NCBI RefSeq assembly: GCF_003399635.1
Contig: NZ_NBXB01000028.1
Location: 62,001-126,000, forward strand
Direction of reading: 5' to 3'
DNA from: Subtercola boreus
GTDB lineage: Bacteria > Actinomycetota > Actinomycetes > Actinomycetales > Microbacteriaceae
DNA: 64,000 nt
Shown here: positions 1 through 8,754 of the stretch, piece after piece
Position numbering within the stretch: the first letter of the stretch is position 1
Layout: the number at the start of each line of letters is the position of its first letter
Notes under the pieces: model-generated
What the model was told of the DNA's origin: nothing
Seen by the model: the letters and a program-made list of their open reading frames with translations, nothing else
Database searches by the model: none
Translations under genes and position numbers: made by a program

Positions 1-1333
1 GCCCCTCCCCCTCCGCGGGGATCGGAAGGGCATCCGTCGACGGACCGGTGAGCACACCCGCCCACCCCTTCAGCGCCCACCAGCCCGTGGCAACGTTCGC
101 CCCGAGCCCCGAAGCCATCGCGGCCGGCAGCGTGGCCCGGTGGTGCAGTGTCTTCGCCCATGACGGCGAGTCGCTCGAAAGGTCGCTGACCAGCGTGAGC
201 GCGGCCTGCACGGCGTTGGTCATCCCCCACTTGTCATAGCCGCTCGCGAAGTAGATGCGCCCCCGGCCCCGCGGCAGATACCCCACAAACGGAACCCGGT
301 GCGGCGTCTCGTAGTCCTGGGCGCTCCACGAGTGCGTGGGAACGGCACCCGGGAAGTGCCGCGCGGTCCAATCGTGCAGGTCGTCGACCAGTCGCTGGGT
401 GTCGCCGGCGCGGCCGACCGGATGCCCGTTCCCGCCGACGATCAGCGTCGCGGGACCCTTACTGCCGTCGCCCGTCGGCCGCCCAGGCGCGGTGCGGATC
501 GACCGGCTCGGCGCATCCACCGACAGGTACATGCTCTGGGGCAGCTCGCCACCACCCATCGGCACCTCGTACGAACCCGCGTACGACCGCAGCGCCCTCA
601 GCTTCGCGAAGTACAGACCGCGGTCGAGGATCGGCACCCCCGTGGTGAGGTGCACGTGCGCACCGAAGACCGTTCCACGTGAGGTGCGCACCTCAGCCGG
701 ATCGGATGCCCGCACCCCCGTCACGCGGGTGTTCTCGACGATGACGCCGCCGAGCGACCGCACATCCGCGGCCAGGGCGGCGAGAACGTCGAGCGGGTCG
801 AACTGCGCCTGGTCCGGCAGCACGACGGCGCCGAACGTCTCAAAGGGCAGGTCGGTGCGGTCGACGAGCCGCACGTCGAGCCCGGCAGCTCGGGCGAGCC
901 GGAACTCCCGCCCGACCGTCTCGACCCCCTCGGCAGTTCCCGCATAGCTGACCGCGTCGCGCCGCTGCACGGCAACACCCCGCGATGAGGCGTACTCGAG
1001 CATCCACTCCTGGCCTGCGCGGTTGGCGTCGACATACGCCTGCACGATCGACTGGTACGTGTGCGCCTTGATCTTCTGCAGTTGACTTCCCTGCAGCAGC
1101 GACAGTTTGGCCGTCGAACGGCCGGTCGCGACCGCACCGATCGAGCGCGACTCCAGTACGGCGACCCGCTTGCCCGCTCTCGCGAACAGCAGCGCGGTGA
1201 CGAGACCCGTCAACCCCGCCCCCACCACGACCTCGTCGTAGCGGGCATCCGGTTCGAACGGGTCTGTCGCACTCTCAGCCGTGCGGGAGTCCGCTCCGGT
1301 TTCCGTGCGGGAGGCGAGCCACAGTGACGTCAT
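1..1333 (-). CDS. FAD-dependent oxidoreductase (DAO family), 3' end cut by window edge
   Basis: About 444 residues are visible and the C-terminus lies outside the window. The protein has an N-terminal dinucleotide-binding motif VVVGAGLTGL near residue 40, followed by ALLFARAGKRVAVLE, which is the beta-alpha-beta FAD fold of the glycine oxidase/D-amino-acid oxidase family. Later segments include TTGVPILDRGLYFAKL and SAQDYETPHRVPFVGYLPRG, the latter close to the FAD-contacting C-terminal part of this fold. Relatives often carry a C-terminal Rieske 2Fe-2S domain, but that region cannot be seen here. The ATG sits directly against a GAGGAG, so spacing is poor and an in-frame CTG three codons later would be better spaced. 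An in-frame TAG lies just upstream. corA lies upstream on the same strand, across a tandem repeat. Substrate unknown. Confidence 0.85.
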   Translation of the reverse strand, partial: MTSLWLASRTETGADSRTAESATDPFEPDARYDEVVVGAGLTGLVTALLFARAGKRVAVLESRSIGAVATGRSTAKLSLLQGSQLQKIKAHTYQSIVQAYVDANRAGQEWMLEYASSRGVAVQRRDAVSYAGTAEGVETVGREFRLARAAGLDVRLVDRTDLPFETFGAVVLPDQAQFDPLDVLAALAADVRSLGGVIVENTRVTGVRASDPAEVRTSRGTVFGAHVHLTTGVPILDRGLYFAKLRALRSYAGSYEVPMGGGELPQSMYLSVDAPSRSIRTAPGRPTGDGSKGPATLIVGGNGHPVGRAGDTQRLVDDLHDWTARHFPGAVPTHSWSAQDYETPHRVPFVGYLPRGRGRIYFASGYDKWGMTNAVQAALTLVSDLSSDSPSWAKTLHHRATLPAAMASGLGANVATGWWALKGWAGVLTGPSTDALPIPAEGEG

Positions 1334-1376
1334 CTCCTCAGGCTACGCCGCACCCACGATCTCGTCGGCCCCTTGC

Positions 1377-1484
1377 GCTCAGAGCCAGCCGAACACTCAG
1401 AGCCAGCCGAACACTCAGAGCCATCCGAACGCTCAGAGCCAGCCGAACGCTCAGAGCCAGCCGAACGCTCAGAGCCAGCCGCGC
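1377..1484. repeat. 18-bp tandem repeat, six copies, overlapping the corA stop
   Basis: Six consecutive 18-bp units with the pattern GCTCAGAGCCAGCCGAAC. The units differ only by A/G at the first base, one AGCCATCC variant, and a diverged last unit. The first copy in the corA reading direction includes the terminal Gly-Trp-Leu codons and the TGA. Every further unit therefore repeats a stop codon in the same frame. The unit is six codons long. It fills most of the gap between corA and the downstream oxidoreductase. Confidence 0.95.
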
Positions 1485-2593
1485 TTCTTGAACGAGGCGT
1501 AGAGTCCCACGCTGAGCCCCACCATCAGCCCGAGAGCCGCCGGATAGCTCCATGCGAAGTGCAGTTCGGGCATGTAGTCGAAATTCATGCCGTAGATGCC
1601 CGTCACCACGGTCGGTGCGAAGAAGATGGCCGCCCAGGCGGAGATCTTCTTGACCTCGTCGTTCTGGTGGTTACTTGTCTCTGCGAGTTTCTTCATGTCC
1701 TCGTTCTGGCGCTGCGCGACGAGGGTCGCGTTCACTGTCAGGATCTCCCTGAGCGTCTGCCGGAATCCATCCACCCGCTCATTCACCACGGCGACGTGGT
1801 CGGCGACATCCCGGAACGCCCGCTTCAGTTCGAGGTTGCCCTCCCCCTTGCCGTAGGTCTCCCGGAGGGTCTGCAGCATTGCGGTGAGCGGCAGGGTCGC
1901 GCGCTGGAAGTCGAGCACTTCCTGAGAGAGCTCATAGATACGTCTGGACACCGACGGGTCCCCCTCGAACACCTGCGCCTCGATCTCGTCGATGTCCGTC
2001 TCGAGCCCGGCGACGACGGGGGCGTACTGGTCGACGACCGCGTCCATGATGCCGTAGAGCGCGGCGATGGGCCCGAGTGCGAGCAGCCTCGGGTCGCCCT
2101 CCATCCGCCGGCGGACCACCGACAGATCGGGCTTGGCGCTGTGCCGCACCGAGACCACGAAGTTCGGCCCGACGAACAGGTGGAGCTCGCCGAATTCGAC
2201 CTCCTCCCGTTCATCCACATAGAAGGCCGCCCGCAGTACGACGAACAGAACGTCGCCGTAGCGTTCGAGTTTCGGCCGCTGGTGGGCCCCGACCGCATCC
2301 TCGATCGCGAGCGGGTGCAGGTCGAACTCGGTCTGCAGGTCGGCCAGGGCCGCGGCGTTCGGCCTGAAGAGTCCTATCCAGGCGAGGGCGTCCGGGATGC
2401 TCGCCAGAGCCTCGATCGTCTGCTGGGGTGTGGCGGGAGAGAGAACGCGCATGCCGTGGGAGTAGATCGCGTTGTCGATGACACCGCCGCCACCATCCAC
2501 ATCGACCGGATCGGTGACCACATCGTGCGTTTCGGAGCCGTCTGTGGAGGGTCTACGGGTGACCGCACCTCTGATGACCTGTGAGAATTTCAT
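1469..2593 (-). CDS. corA: CorA-type Mg2+/Co2+ transport protein
   Basis: A 374-residue CorA family divalent cation channel, normally a homopentamer in the cytoplasmic membrane. The signature GMN motif appears as YGMNFDYMPEL between the two C-terminal membrane helices (WAAIFFAPTVVTGIYGMNF and FAWSYPAALGLMVGLSVGL). The protein ends in the basic FKKRGWL. The long N-terminal cytoplasmic domain includes FVVSVRHSAKPDLS and VVDQYAPVVAGLETDIDEIE, typical of the funnel. The ATG is preceded by AGAGGTG at good spacing. The gene is divergent from the phosphoesterase gene. Its last codons and stop are part of an 18-bp tandem repeat. Confidence 0.95.
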   Translation of the reverse strand: MKFSQVIRGAVTRRPSTDGSETHDVVTDPVDVDGGGGVIDNAIYSHGMRVLSPATPQQTIEALASIPDALAWIGLFRPNAAALADLQTEFDLHPLAIEDAVGAHQRPKLERYGDVLFVVLRAAFYVDEREEVEFGELHLFVGPNFVVSVRHSAKPDLSVVRRRMEGDPRLLALGPIAALYGIMDAVVDQYAPVVAGLETDIDEIEAQVFEGDPSVSRRIYELSQEVLDFQRATLPLTAMLQTLRETYGKGEGNLELKRAFRDVADHVAVVNERVDGFRQTLREILTVNATLVAQRQNEDMKKLAETSNHQNDEVKKISAWAAIFFAPTVVTGIYGMNFDYMPELHFAWSYPAALGLMVGLSVGLYASFKKRGWL

Positions 2594-2726
2594 GGGAATT
2601 CACCTCTCCGGGCGCGCTGACTGGGGGAAAAGGTCGCCACGCCGACCTCAGAATGACATACTTCTTCAGGCACAAAATCATCGAACCTCTTGTTTCTGCA
2701 TAATCCGCGTGGCGTTAACCTCGCGT

Positions 2727-2740
2727 CCAGATATGTCTGG
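2727..2740. promoter_or_regulatory. Perfect inverted repeat in the corA/phosphoesterase divergent region
   Basis: CCAGA-TATG-TCTGG is a perfect 5-bp inverted repeat with a 4-nt centre. It lies about 73 bp before the phosphoesterase start and 133 bp before the corA start. The layout fits a dimeric repressor site, but the binding protein is unknown. CATAAT at 2699-2704 is a weak -10 candidate on the plus strand with no clear -35. Confidence 0.35.
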
Positions 2741-2812
2741 TTGGCTTTGTCTCGCACCACCCGTCGTGCGCCCACCACAGCGGGAAGTCAACACGAAACG
2801 GCTCACGTCACA

Positions 2813-3757
2813 ATGACCACCCTCGCGCAGTACCCGCGTCCGGACCACTTCGTACTCCATTTCAGCGACACGCACTTCGTCGGCGGTGACGACCTGCTGT
2901 ACGGCAAGGTCGACAGCGAAGGCCATCTCACGAGGATCCTCGGGGAGCTGCTCGAGTCGGGTGCCCGCCCCGAGGCCATCATCTTCACCGGCGACCTCGC
3001 CGACAAGGGCGACCCGAAGGCCTACGAGAAGCTCCGGGCGATCGTCGAGCCGGCCGCCGCGAAGCTGGGTGCAGTCGTGATCTGGGTGATGGGCAACCAC
3101 GACAACCGTGCAGCGTTCCGCGCCGGTCTCCTCGACCAGCAGCCATCGATGAAGCCGATCGACCGGGTGCACGACATCAACGGCCTCCGCATCATCACCC
3201 TCGACTCGACCGTTCCCGGCTCGCACTACGGTGAGGTCACCCCCGACCAACTGGACTGGCTCGCCGAAGAGCTCTCGAGCCCCGCGCCGCACGGCACGAT
3301 CCTCGCCATGCACCACCCGCCCGTGCCTAGTGTGCTCGACCTCGCCGTGATGGTGGAGCTCCGCGACCAGGCGTCACTCGCCGAGGTCTTGCAGGGCAGC
3401 GACGTGCGCTCGATCATCGCCGGCCACCTTCACTACTCCAGCACCGCGATGTTCGCGGGCATCCCGGTCAGTGTCGCGTCGGCCACCTGCTACACCCAGG
3501 ACCTGAACGTACCCATCGGCGGCACCCTCGCCCGCGACGGCGCCCAGGCCTTCAACCTGATCCACGTCTACGAGAACACCGTGCTGCACTCGGTCGTGCC
3601 GATCGGGCACTACGCACGGGTGTCGTACACCAGCGCCTCAGAGACGGCGGCCATCCTCGACAAGGCCAGCGTCGCCTTCGCCCCGCCCGCCGCCGCACCG
3701 GTCACGCCCGAGGAGCCCCTCGTCGTGCCGGCACTGGCGGCCGCGCGGCTCAGCTAG
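2813..3757 (+). CDS. Metallophosphoesterase, cyclic-nucleotide phosphodiesterase (CpdA-like)
   Basis: A 314-residue calcineurin-like phosphoesterase with all the metal-binding blocks in order: SDTHF (about residues 18-22), TGDLADKG (about 59-66), GNHDN (about 94-98), and AGHLHYSS (about 203-210). This arrangement is that of class III cyclic nucleotide phosphodiesterases such as CpdA and Rv0805, which hydrolyse 2',3'- or 3',5'-cyclic nucleotides. The exact substrate cannot be read from sequence. An in-frame ATG at 2690 would add 41 residues without family similarity, so the ATG at 2813 is preferred. Its stop overlaps the stop of the convergent Stealth gene within CTAG at 3754-3757. Confidence 0.88.
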   Translation: MTTLAQYPRPDHFVLHFSDTHFVGGDDLLYGKVDSEGHLTRILGELLESGARPEAIIFTGDLADKGDPKAYEKLRAIVEPAAAKLGAVVIWVMGNHDNRAAFRAGLLDQQPSMKPIDRVHDINGLRIITLDSTVPGSHYGEVTPDQLDWLAEELSSPAPHGTILAMHHPPVPSVLDLAVMVELRDQASLAEVLQGSDVRSIIAGHLHYSSTAMFAGIPVSVASATCYTQDLNVPIGGTLARDGAQAFNLIHVYENTVLHSVVPIGHYARVSYTSASETAAILDKASVAFAPPAAAPVTPEEPLVVPALAAARLS

Positions 3758-5424
3758 CTCGCAAGCTCCCGGGCGACAGCGCGCTCCGACTCCCAGGGGG
3801 CCGGGAACGGGAAGTACTGCTCGAGGAACTCCTGCACCACGAGGGTGCGCTCCGCGGCATCCACTTCGGGGTAGCTGCCGTCGTTCAGGCAGAAGAAGTC
3901 GAATGAGCGCTTCCGGAGGATGTCCGGCAGGAGCCCGAGCCCGGAACGCATCGTGGTGTCGACGTATGACACTCGCGCCGCCTCCTGCACCACCGCCTGC
4001 CCGGTCATCAGGGCGTAGTAGTGGTAGAACGAGTTGGTCACCGAGATGTCGGTGCTCGACCGGAAGCGACTGGCCGCCGTGCGGCGGAAGTCCTCGGGGA
4101 ATTCGTTCTCGAGCTCCTGCATGACGCTCTTCCGAAGCGGCGCGGCAGCGTGCTCGAGGTGACGGGTGATGATCCGCCCGAACTTCTCCCAGAGCAGCCG
4201 GCGGTTGACCCGCGCGGCGTTCTCGAAGCCGCTTCGGCCGAGGTCGTTCTCGCCGAGGCCGATGCGGGTCTGGGCTTCGATGAACTTCGTGACGCCACCG
4301 GGCGAGAAGAACATGCTCGGCTGCACGGGGCGGCCGAAGAACATGTCGTCGTTCGAGTACAGGAAGTATTCGCTGATGCCCGGGATGCGGTGCAGCTGGC
4401 TCTCGACGGCCTGCGAGTTGTGGGTCGGCAGCACACTGGTGTCCTCGAAGAACTCCTCGCTCGGCACAAAGGTGACCCGTGGATGCTCGGCGAGCCACGC
4501 GGGCTTCGGAGAGTCCGTGGCGATGAAGATACGCCGAACCCAGGGCGCGAAGAGGTACACCGAGCGGAGGGCGTACTTCAGCTCGTCGATCTGGCGGAAC
4601 CGGGCATCCGAATCGTCGCCGTCGCCCGCGATGTAACCGGTGCCCTGTGCGCGCCTGCGACGCTGGTACTCGATGTCGTTGCCGTCGACCCAGGAGAAGA
4701 CCATGTCGATGTCGAAGACCACGTCGGTCGCCTGCACGTCGAACATGCCGCGGAGCGTTCGCCACGTCTCGCCGTAGAGCTCCACCGTCGAGGGGATCGC
4801 CTCGGTGCGGGGCAGGATGCGTCTCGTCAGAGAGTTCTCGACGGGGCAGATGATGTTCTCGTCGTCGAAGCTCCAGAACTGCAACTCGATGCCGATCGAC
4901 GACCCGTAGGTGAGACCGCCGACGGGTTCGACGCGCGGCCGGTACAGGCGGAAGATGCGGGCCTTGCGGCTCTCCGACAGCGTTCCGGTGCTCACCAGCA
5001 TCGGCGGACGCTTCTTGCCCGTGACGGTCTTGGAGTACATCGGTTCGTTCTGGCAGGCGAGCGCGAGGGCGCGCTCGAGCTTGCGACGGGCGGCCGCGTC
5101 GACGACCACCACGGGACGTTCGTCGTTGCCGCGGATGAGAAAGAACTCGATGCCCGCACCGAGCAGGGCGCTCCGCACGAACAGGAGGTCTTCGACCATC
5201 GCCTCGTGCGGGGTCAGCGTCGTGTTGACCAGGGCGAGCATGCCCTTTCGAACGATGACATCGGGCCGGCCGTGGCTCTTCGGCCAGGAGCGCGGTGCGC
5301 CGAGGTGACCGGATGCCCGATTGAAGAGTTCTTCGGGCGCCTCGGGCTCGAGGCTGTTCTCCAGGGCGACGTTGTGGGTCGCCGCACTGCCCGTCGAAAT
5401 GCCGGCGGAGGTGCTGCCGATCAT
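3754..5424 (-). CDS. Stealth family phosphotransferase (sugar-1-phosphate transfer)
   Basis: A 556-residue protein carrying Stealth conserved regions. These are [14 protein letters not shown] (about residue 238; CR1-like), [19 protein letters not shown] followed by IATDS (about 278-302; CR2) and [20 protein letters not shown] followed by YSNDDMFFG (about 333-366; CR3). Stealth proteins transfer hexose-1-phosphate to build capsule-type polysaccharides and are related to the GlcNAc-1-phosphotransferase. The first roughly 230 residues are a separate N-terminal region with [20 protein letters not shown]. The ATG overlaps the helicase stop as ATGA, so translation is probably coupled. No other capsule genes are visible nearby, so the acceptor is unknown. 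Confidence 0.85.
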   Translation of the reverse strand: MIGSTSAGISTGSAATHNVALENSLEPEAPEELFNRASGHLGAPRSWPKSHGRPDVIVRKGMLALVNTTLTPHEAMVEDLLFVRSALLGAGIEFFLIRGNDERPVVVVDAAARRKLERALALACQNEPMYSKTVTGKKRPPMLVSTGTLSESRKARIFRLYRPRVEPVGGLTYGSSIGIELQFWSFDDENIICPVENSLTRRILPRTEAIPSTVELYGETWRTLRGMFDVQATDVVFDIDMVFSWVDGNDIEYQRRRRAQGTGYIAGDGDDSDARFRQIDELKYALRSVYLFAPWVRRIFIATDSPKPAWLAEHPRVTFVPSEEFFEDTSVLPTHNSQAVESQLHRIPGISEYFLYSNDDMFFGRPVQPSMFFSPGGVTKFIEAQTRIGLGENDLGRSGFENAARVNRRLLWEKFGRIITRHLEHAAAPLRKSVMQELENEFPEDFRRTAASRFRSSTDISVTNSFYHYYALMTGQAVVQEAARVSYVDTTMRSGLGLLPDILRKRSFDFFCLNDGSYPEVDAAERTLVVQEFLEQYFPFPAPWESERAVARELAS

Positions 5425-7559
5425 GAGAGGGCCGCCTCGAGCAGGCTGACCAGAGCTTCGAGTTGCACGCTGTCGCCCGACGAGATCTCGACATCCGAGC
5501 CGTCGAGCGCCCGGGCCGCGAGGCCCTGTTTGCTGTCGATGAGTTCGGCGATCTTGGAGTCGATCGTCTGGGCCGCGATGATGCGCCACGCCGTCACCGG
5601 CTCGGCCTGGCCGATGCGGTGCACGCGGTCGATGGCCTGAGTCTGCTCGGCGGCCGTCCACGACAGTTCGGCGAGCACCACGTTCGACGCTGCCTGTAGG
5701 TTCAACCCGACACCGGCGGCGGTGAGCGAACAGACGGCGACCGACACGGACGCATCGTTGTTGAACGCGTCGATCTGGGACTGCCGGAACGACGCGGTCT
5801 GGTCGCCCCGGATCGAGATCGTGCGGAGGCCTGCCTTCGCCAACGCCTCCTCGGCCTGGTCCATCACGTCGATGTGCTTGGCGAAGAAGACCACCTTGCC
5901 GACGGAACGCGCGAGCTGGGCGGCGTAGTCGGCGGCGAGGCCGGCCTTGGCCTGGCCGATCTTCCGCACCATCGTGAAGACGTTCTCGCCGGTCGAGGAC
6001 GACTTCGACTCCTCGAGCTCGGCCTTCGCGACGAGACGCATCAACTCCTGGTTCGGGCCGTCGGAGGTGTCGTACCCACTGCCCATCGCACCGGCGGCTG
6101 CCCGGCGGTACTTCGTGACGAGACGTTTGCCGAGTTCGGCTTCGGCCTGGCGGATGGACCGCCCGAGGTCGTCGTCGAGTTCGACCGGGAGGTCGACGAC
6201 GCGTTTCGCCGGGAGGTCGGCCGCGACATCCACCTTCTTGCGGCGGACGATGCCCATGTCGATGACGGCCGAGCGGGCCTCTGCGAAGAAGCCGAAGTCT
6301 GCGGGGGTAAGCCCGGTCTCCTCGAGCTTGCCCATGAGTTCGGGCGTGGGTTTGTCGCCGTCGATCCAGCCGAGGAGCTGCCAGATGGCACGGAAGTCGT
6401 CGACGTCGTTGATGAGCGGGGTTCCGGTGAGCGCCATCATCAGCGGGTCGCCACCGGGAGCGAACTTGCGGATGCGCTCAGCGAGGGCGAGCACGTTCTT
6501 CGAGCGCTGCGACTGCATGTTCTTGATGAAGTGCGCCTCGTCGACGACCATGCCCTTGAACCCGAGAGTGCCGAGCCAGGCGAGGTGCCGGTCGAGCACG
6601 TCGTAGTTCACGATGACGACGTCGGCGAAGGCGTCGAGGTTGGCCCCGTCGCCCTGGATGACCGTGGCGCGCCTGTGTGGTGTCCAGATCTCGACCTCAC
6701 GGGCCCAGTTCATCTTCACGACACTCGGCACGACGGCGAGCAGCGGGTAGGAGTCGGAGACCGAGGCTGCCAGCAGCGACTGCGCCGTCTTGCCGAGACC
6801 GGGCTCATCGGCGAGCAGGAACGAACGGTGACCGGCGGCGACGGCGGCGATGAAACGCGCCTGGTGGTGCATCAGTTCGTGGCCGGGAGGCGAGATGCGG
6901 TCGATCTTCGGCGCTTCGGGGAGGTCCATGCTGGCGACGGTGCCGCCGGAGCCGTACTCAAACGCTCGGTAGAGCGGGCTCAGGAGCTCCCAGCTCGAGA
7001 GGCGCCCGCGCGAGACAGGCCGGTTGGCCGTGGCCGCACTGAAGTCGGGGGCGAGGAACGGGTTGGCGAGCTGGCGTGCTTTGACGGACTGCGGCATGAC
7101 CTGCTTCTCGGCGGCGCCGGGCGAGAAGGTGAAGGCGGTGGCGAAGGGCGAGGCGGGCGGCGGGGCCGGAACCTCTTCTTCGGCCTCGACCTCGATACCG
7201 GCATCCATCAGGTATTCACGGCGCATGCGCTGGGCCACCGGCGAGACAGCAACGTCGCTCTCGAGCAGGGTGATCAGCGAGGTGTCACGGGCGGCCGTCT
7301 GGGCGAGGATGCCCGCGATGCCGTCGAGTCGCTTCAGCTGCTCGGCCCGTTCGCCGTCGCTCAACTCGGAGTCGCCCTTGATACGGGCGCGTTCCTCGCG
7401 CATGAGGAGGGCGACCACGAGGAACTTGGTGCGGTTCGAGGGAACGACCTTGCCCCTTTGTGCGGCAGCCTCGACCTCGCGCACCTTGCGGGCGAGGATC
7501 GGGATGAGGCCGGTGTTGTCGACCGTTCGGGTGGACCGGCGAACGCCTGATCGTGACAT
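5421..7559 (-). CDS. SNF2-type DEAD/DEAH-box helicase
   Basis: A 712-residue SWI2/SNF2 ATPase. Visible motifs are the P-loop LLADEPGLGKTAQS (about residue 246), motif II VVDEAHFIKN (about 340), motif III ALTGTPLIND, and motif VI AIDRVHRIGQ (about 646). The ADEPGLGKT and HRIGQ signatures place it near SMARCAL1/RapA-like remodellers that act on DNA or nucleoprotein rather than classical unwinding helicases. The first 180 residues are not conserved in an obvious way and contain a proline/alanine-rich stretch. A strong AGGAGGAG precedes the ATG. It is the first gene of a two-gene operon with the Stealth gene, with which it shares an ATGA overlap. Role in this operon unknown. Confidence 0.9.
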   Translation of the reverse strand: MSRSGVRRSTRTVDNTGLIPILARKVREVEAAAQRGKVVPSNRTKFLVVALLMREERARIKGDSELSDGERAEQLKRLDGIAGILAQTAARDTSLITLLESDVAVSPVAQRMRREYLMDAGIEVEAEEEVPAPPPASPFATAFTFSPGAAEKQVMPQSVKARQLANPFLAPDFSAATANRPVSRGRLSSWELLSPLYRAFEYGSGGTVASMDLPEAPKIDRISPPGHELMHHQARFIAAVAAGHRSFLLADEPGLGKTAQSLLAASVSDSYPLLAVVPSVVKMNWAREVEIWTPHRRATVIQGDGANLDAFADVVIVNYDVLDRHLAWLGTLGFKGMVVDEAHFIKNMQSQRSKNVLALAERIRKFAPGGDPLMMALTGTPLINDVDDFRAIWQLLGWIDGDKPTPELMGKLEETGLTPADFGFFAEARSAVIDMGIVRRKKVDVAADLPAKRVVDLPVELDDDLGRSIRQAEAELGKRLVTKYRRAAAGAMGSGYDTSDGPNQELMRLVAKAELEESKSSSTGENVFTMVRKIGQAKAGLAADYAAQLARSVGKVVFFAKHIDVMDQAEEALAKAGLRTISIRGDQTASFRQSQIDAFNNDASVSVAVCSLTAAGVGLNLQAASNVVLAELSWTAAEQTQAIDRVHRIGQAEPVTAWRIIAAQTIDSKIAELIDSKQGLAARALDGSDVEISSGDSVQLEALVSLLEAALS

Positions 7560-7783
7560 GCTCCTCCTGTGGAGTGGGGCGGCGCCGACATCCAGACCCA
7601 GCTGGAGCTTTCGAAACCGCGAACCTGCACCGGATCTTCGACCACGACCAGCTGTGTTTTCAGAAACAACTGCGGGTTTCCCGGCGCTGACACCATTCTA
7701 CTGCATCACCGGGGCCGATTCTGCTACCGGCGCTCCGACACGAGGAAATCTCCGCTAGTAGTCCTTGGGCCGCTGCGCGGCCA

Positions 7784-8224
7784 CTATCTGTCCTTCGACA
7801 CCGGGATCTTGATCAGGAGTCCCGCCGCGACGAAGACGACCGCGGCAGCCAGGTGCAGCGCATACCAGACCGGTGGGATGAAATCGAGCGGCAGGATCGG
7901 GTTCCACACCACCGCGATCGGCACCAGCCCGGCGATCCACCACCACTGCTTCGCCTGGTACGCGAACACGCAGACGATCAGGGCGAGGATCGCGATCGCG
8001 TAGCGGAAGAGAGTGAACCAGCCCGAGTCGATCACCGCGACGGCGGCGAGCAGGATGACCGCGGCGAGCAGCCCCGGAGCGAGCGCCGTGCGCGTGAACG
8101 TCGGATAGCGCGACTGCACATTTTTGCCCCTGACCTGCGGAGCGGGGCGCGCCGGCTGACTCCGCAGCTGCTCGTTGCGAAGCCGCTGCTCGCGCAGCTG
8201 GTCGTCACGTTCTTTCTTCGTCAC
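7784..8224 (-). CDS. Small membrane protein, DUF6804-like
   Basis: A 146-residue protein with a charged, glutamine-rich N-terminus (KKERDDQLREQRLRNEQ) followed by about four hydrophobic segments. They include ALAPGLLAAVILLAAVAVI, YAIAILALIVCVFAYQA and ALHLAAAVVFVAAGLLI, with KQWWWIAGLVPIAVVWNPIL between them. The AKQWWW...VWNP pattern matches a family I recall as DUF6804; function unknown. I chose the GTG at 8224 because it overlaps the upstream stop as GTGA and has AGGG six bases before it. An ATG at 8242 would add six residues. Confidence 0.7.
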   Translation of the reverse strand: MTKKERDDQLREQRLRNEQLRSQPARPAPQVRGKNVQSRYPTFTRTALAPGLLAAVILLAAVAVIDSGWFTLFRYAIAILALIVCVFAYQAKQWWWIAGLVPIAVVWNPILPLDFIPPVWYALHLAAAVVFVAAGLLIKIPVSKDR

Positions 8225-8712
8225 TGCTCGCCCTGCAGCCATTCCAACGCGCCGAGCACCAGTTCGTGGTCGTCCTTCTGGGCCAGCCCGGAGACTCCCA
8301 CTGCGCCTATCAGCGAGCCGCGCACGAAGATCGGCACGGCCCCGCCGTGGGCGGCGAAGAGTGCGGGGTCGAGCCTCGAAGACAGCTCGAACGTGGTGCC
8401 GCGCGAGCGGAACAGGGTGCCGACGACCAGCGACGACTCACCGTAGCGACGCACCACGCGGAACTTGCGCTCCAGCCAGTCGTCGTTGTCGCTCGACGCC
8501 CCGGGCAGCCCCGCGTGGAAGACGCGCTGGTCGCCGAAGACAACAGAGATCGCGATCGGGAGGTCACCCTCGAGCGCCCTGTCACGCAGGTGCGAGCCCA
8601 CAGAGAACGCGTCGTCGTGGTCGAACGACTCGAACTGCAGGGCACGCTCGCGGGAGCGGAGCTGCTCCAGACGTTCGGCTTCTTCGAGGATGGCAGAATC
8701 ACTGGTAGGCAT
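8221..8712 (-). CDS. HbpS-like (UPF0303 / haem-degrading domain) protein
   Basis: A 163-residue single-domain protein of the HbpS/GlcG-like superfamily. Typical features are the central SFDHDDAFSVGSHLRDRA and the C-terminal LFAAHGGAVPIFVRGSLIGA followed by VGVSGLAQKDDHELVLGAL, which form the alpha/beta fold. Such proteins are often called haem-degrading or haem-binding domain proteins, but biochemical evidence exists for few of them. The gene is divergent from psuG, with only 42 bp between the two start codons, and it overlaps the DUF6804-like gene. Confidence 0.8.
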   Translation of the reverse strand: MPTSDSAILEEAERLEQLRSRERALQFESFDHDDAFSVGSHLRDRALEGDLPIAISVVFGDQRVFHAGLPGASSDNDDWLERKFRVVRRYGESSLVVGTLFRSRGTTFELSSRLDPALFAAHGGAVPIFVRGSLIGAVGVSGLAQKDDHELVLGALEWLQGEQ

Positions 8713-8754
8713 AGCCCCCAGCCTAGAACTTCGAGCGAACAGAAAGATCCACGG

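Noticed and set aside
1377-1484. Possible CRISPR array at the corA repeat
   Set aside because: Units are 18 bp and directly adjacent, with no spacers and no cas genes.
2690-2812. Longer start of the metallophosphoesterase
   Set aside because: The 41 extra residues have no family similarity and include the presumed promoter and a palindrome.
4021-5640. 539-codon plus-strand open frame opposite the Stealth gene
   Set aside because: The minus-strand frame has clear Stealth motifs; the plus frame has only low-complexity sequence.
7560-7783. Small gene in the spacer before the helicase
   Set aside because: Frames here show no ribosome binding site or conserved residues. Only a possible TAGAAT -10 (7695-7700, minus strand) is visible.
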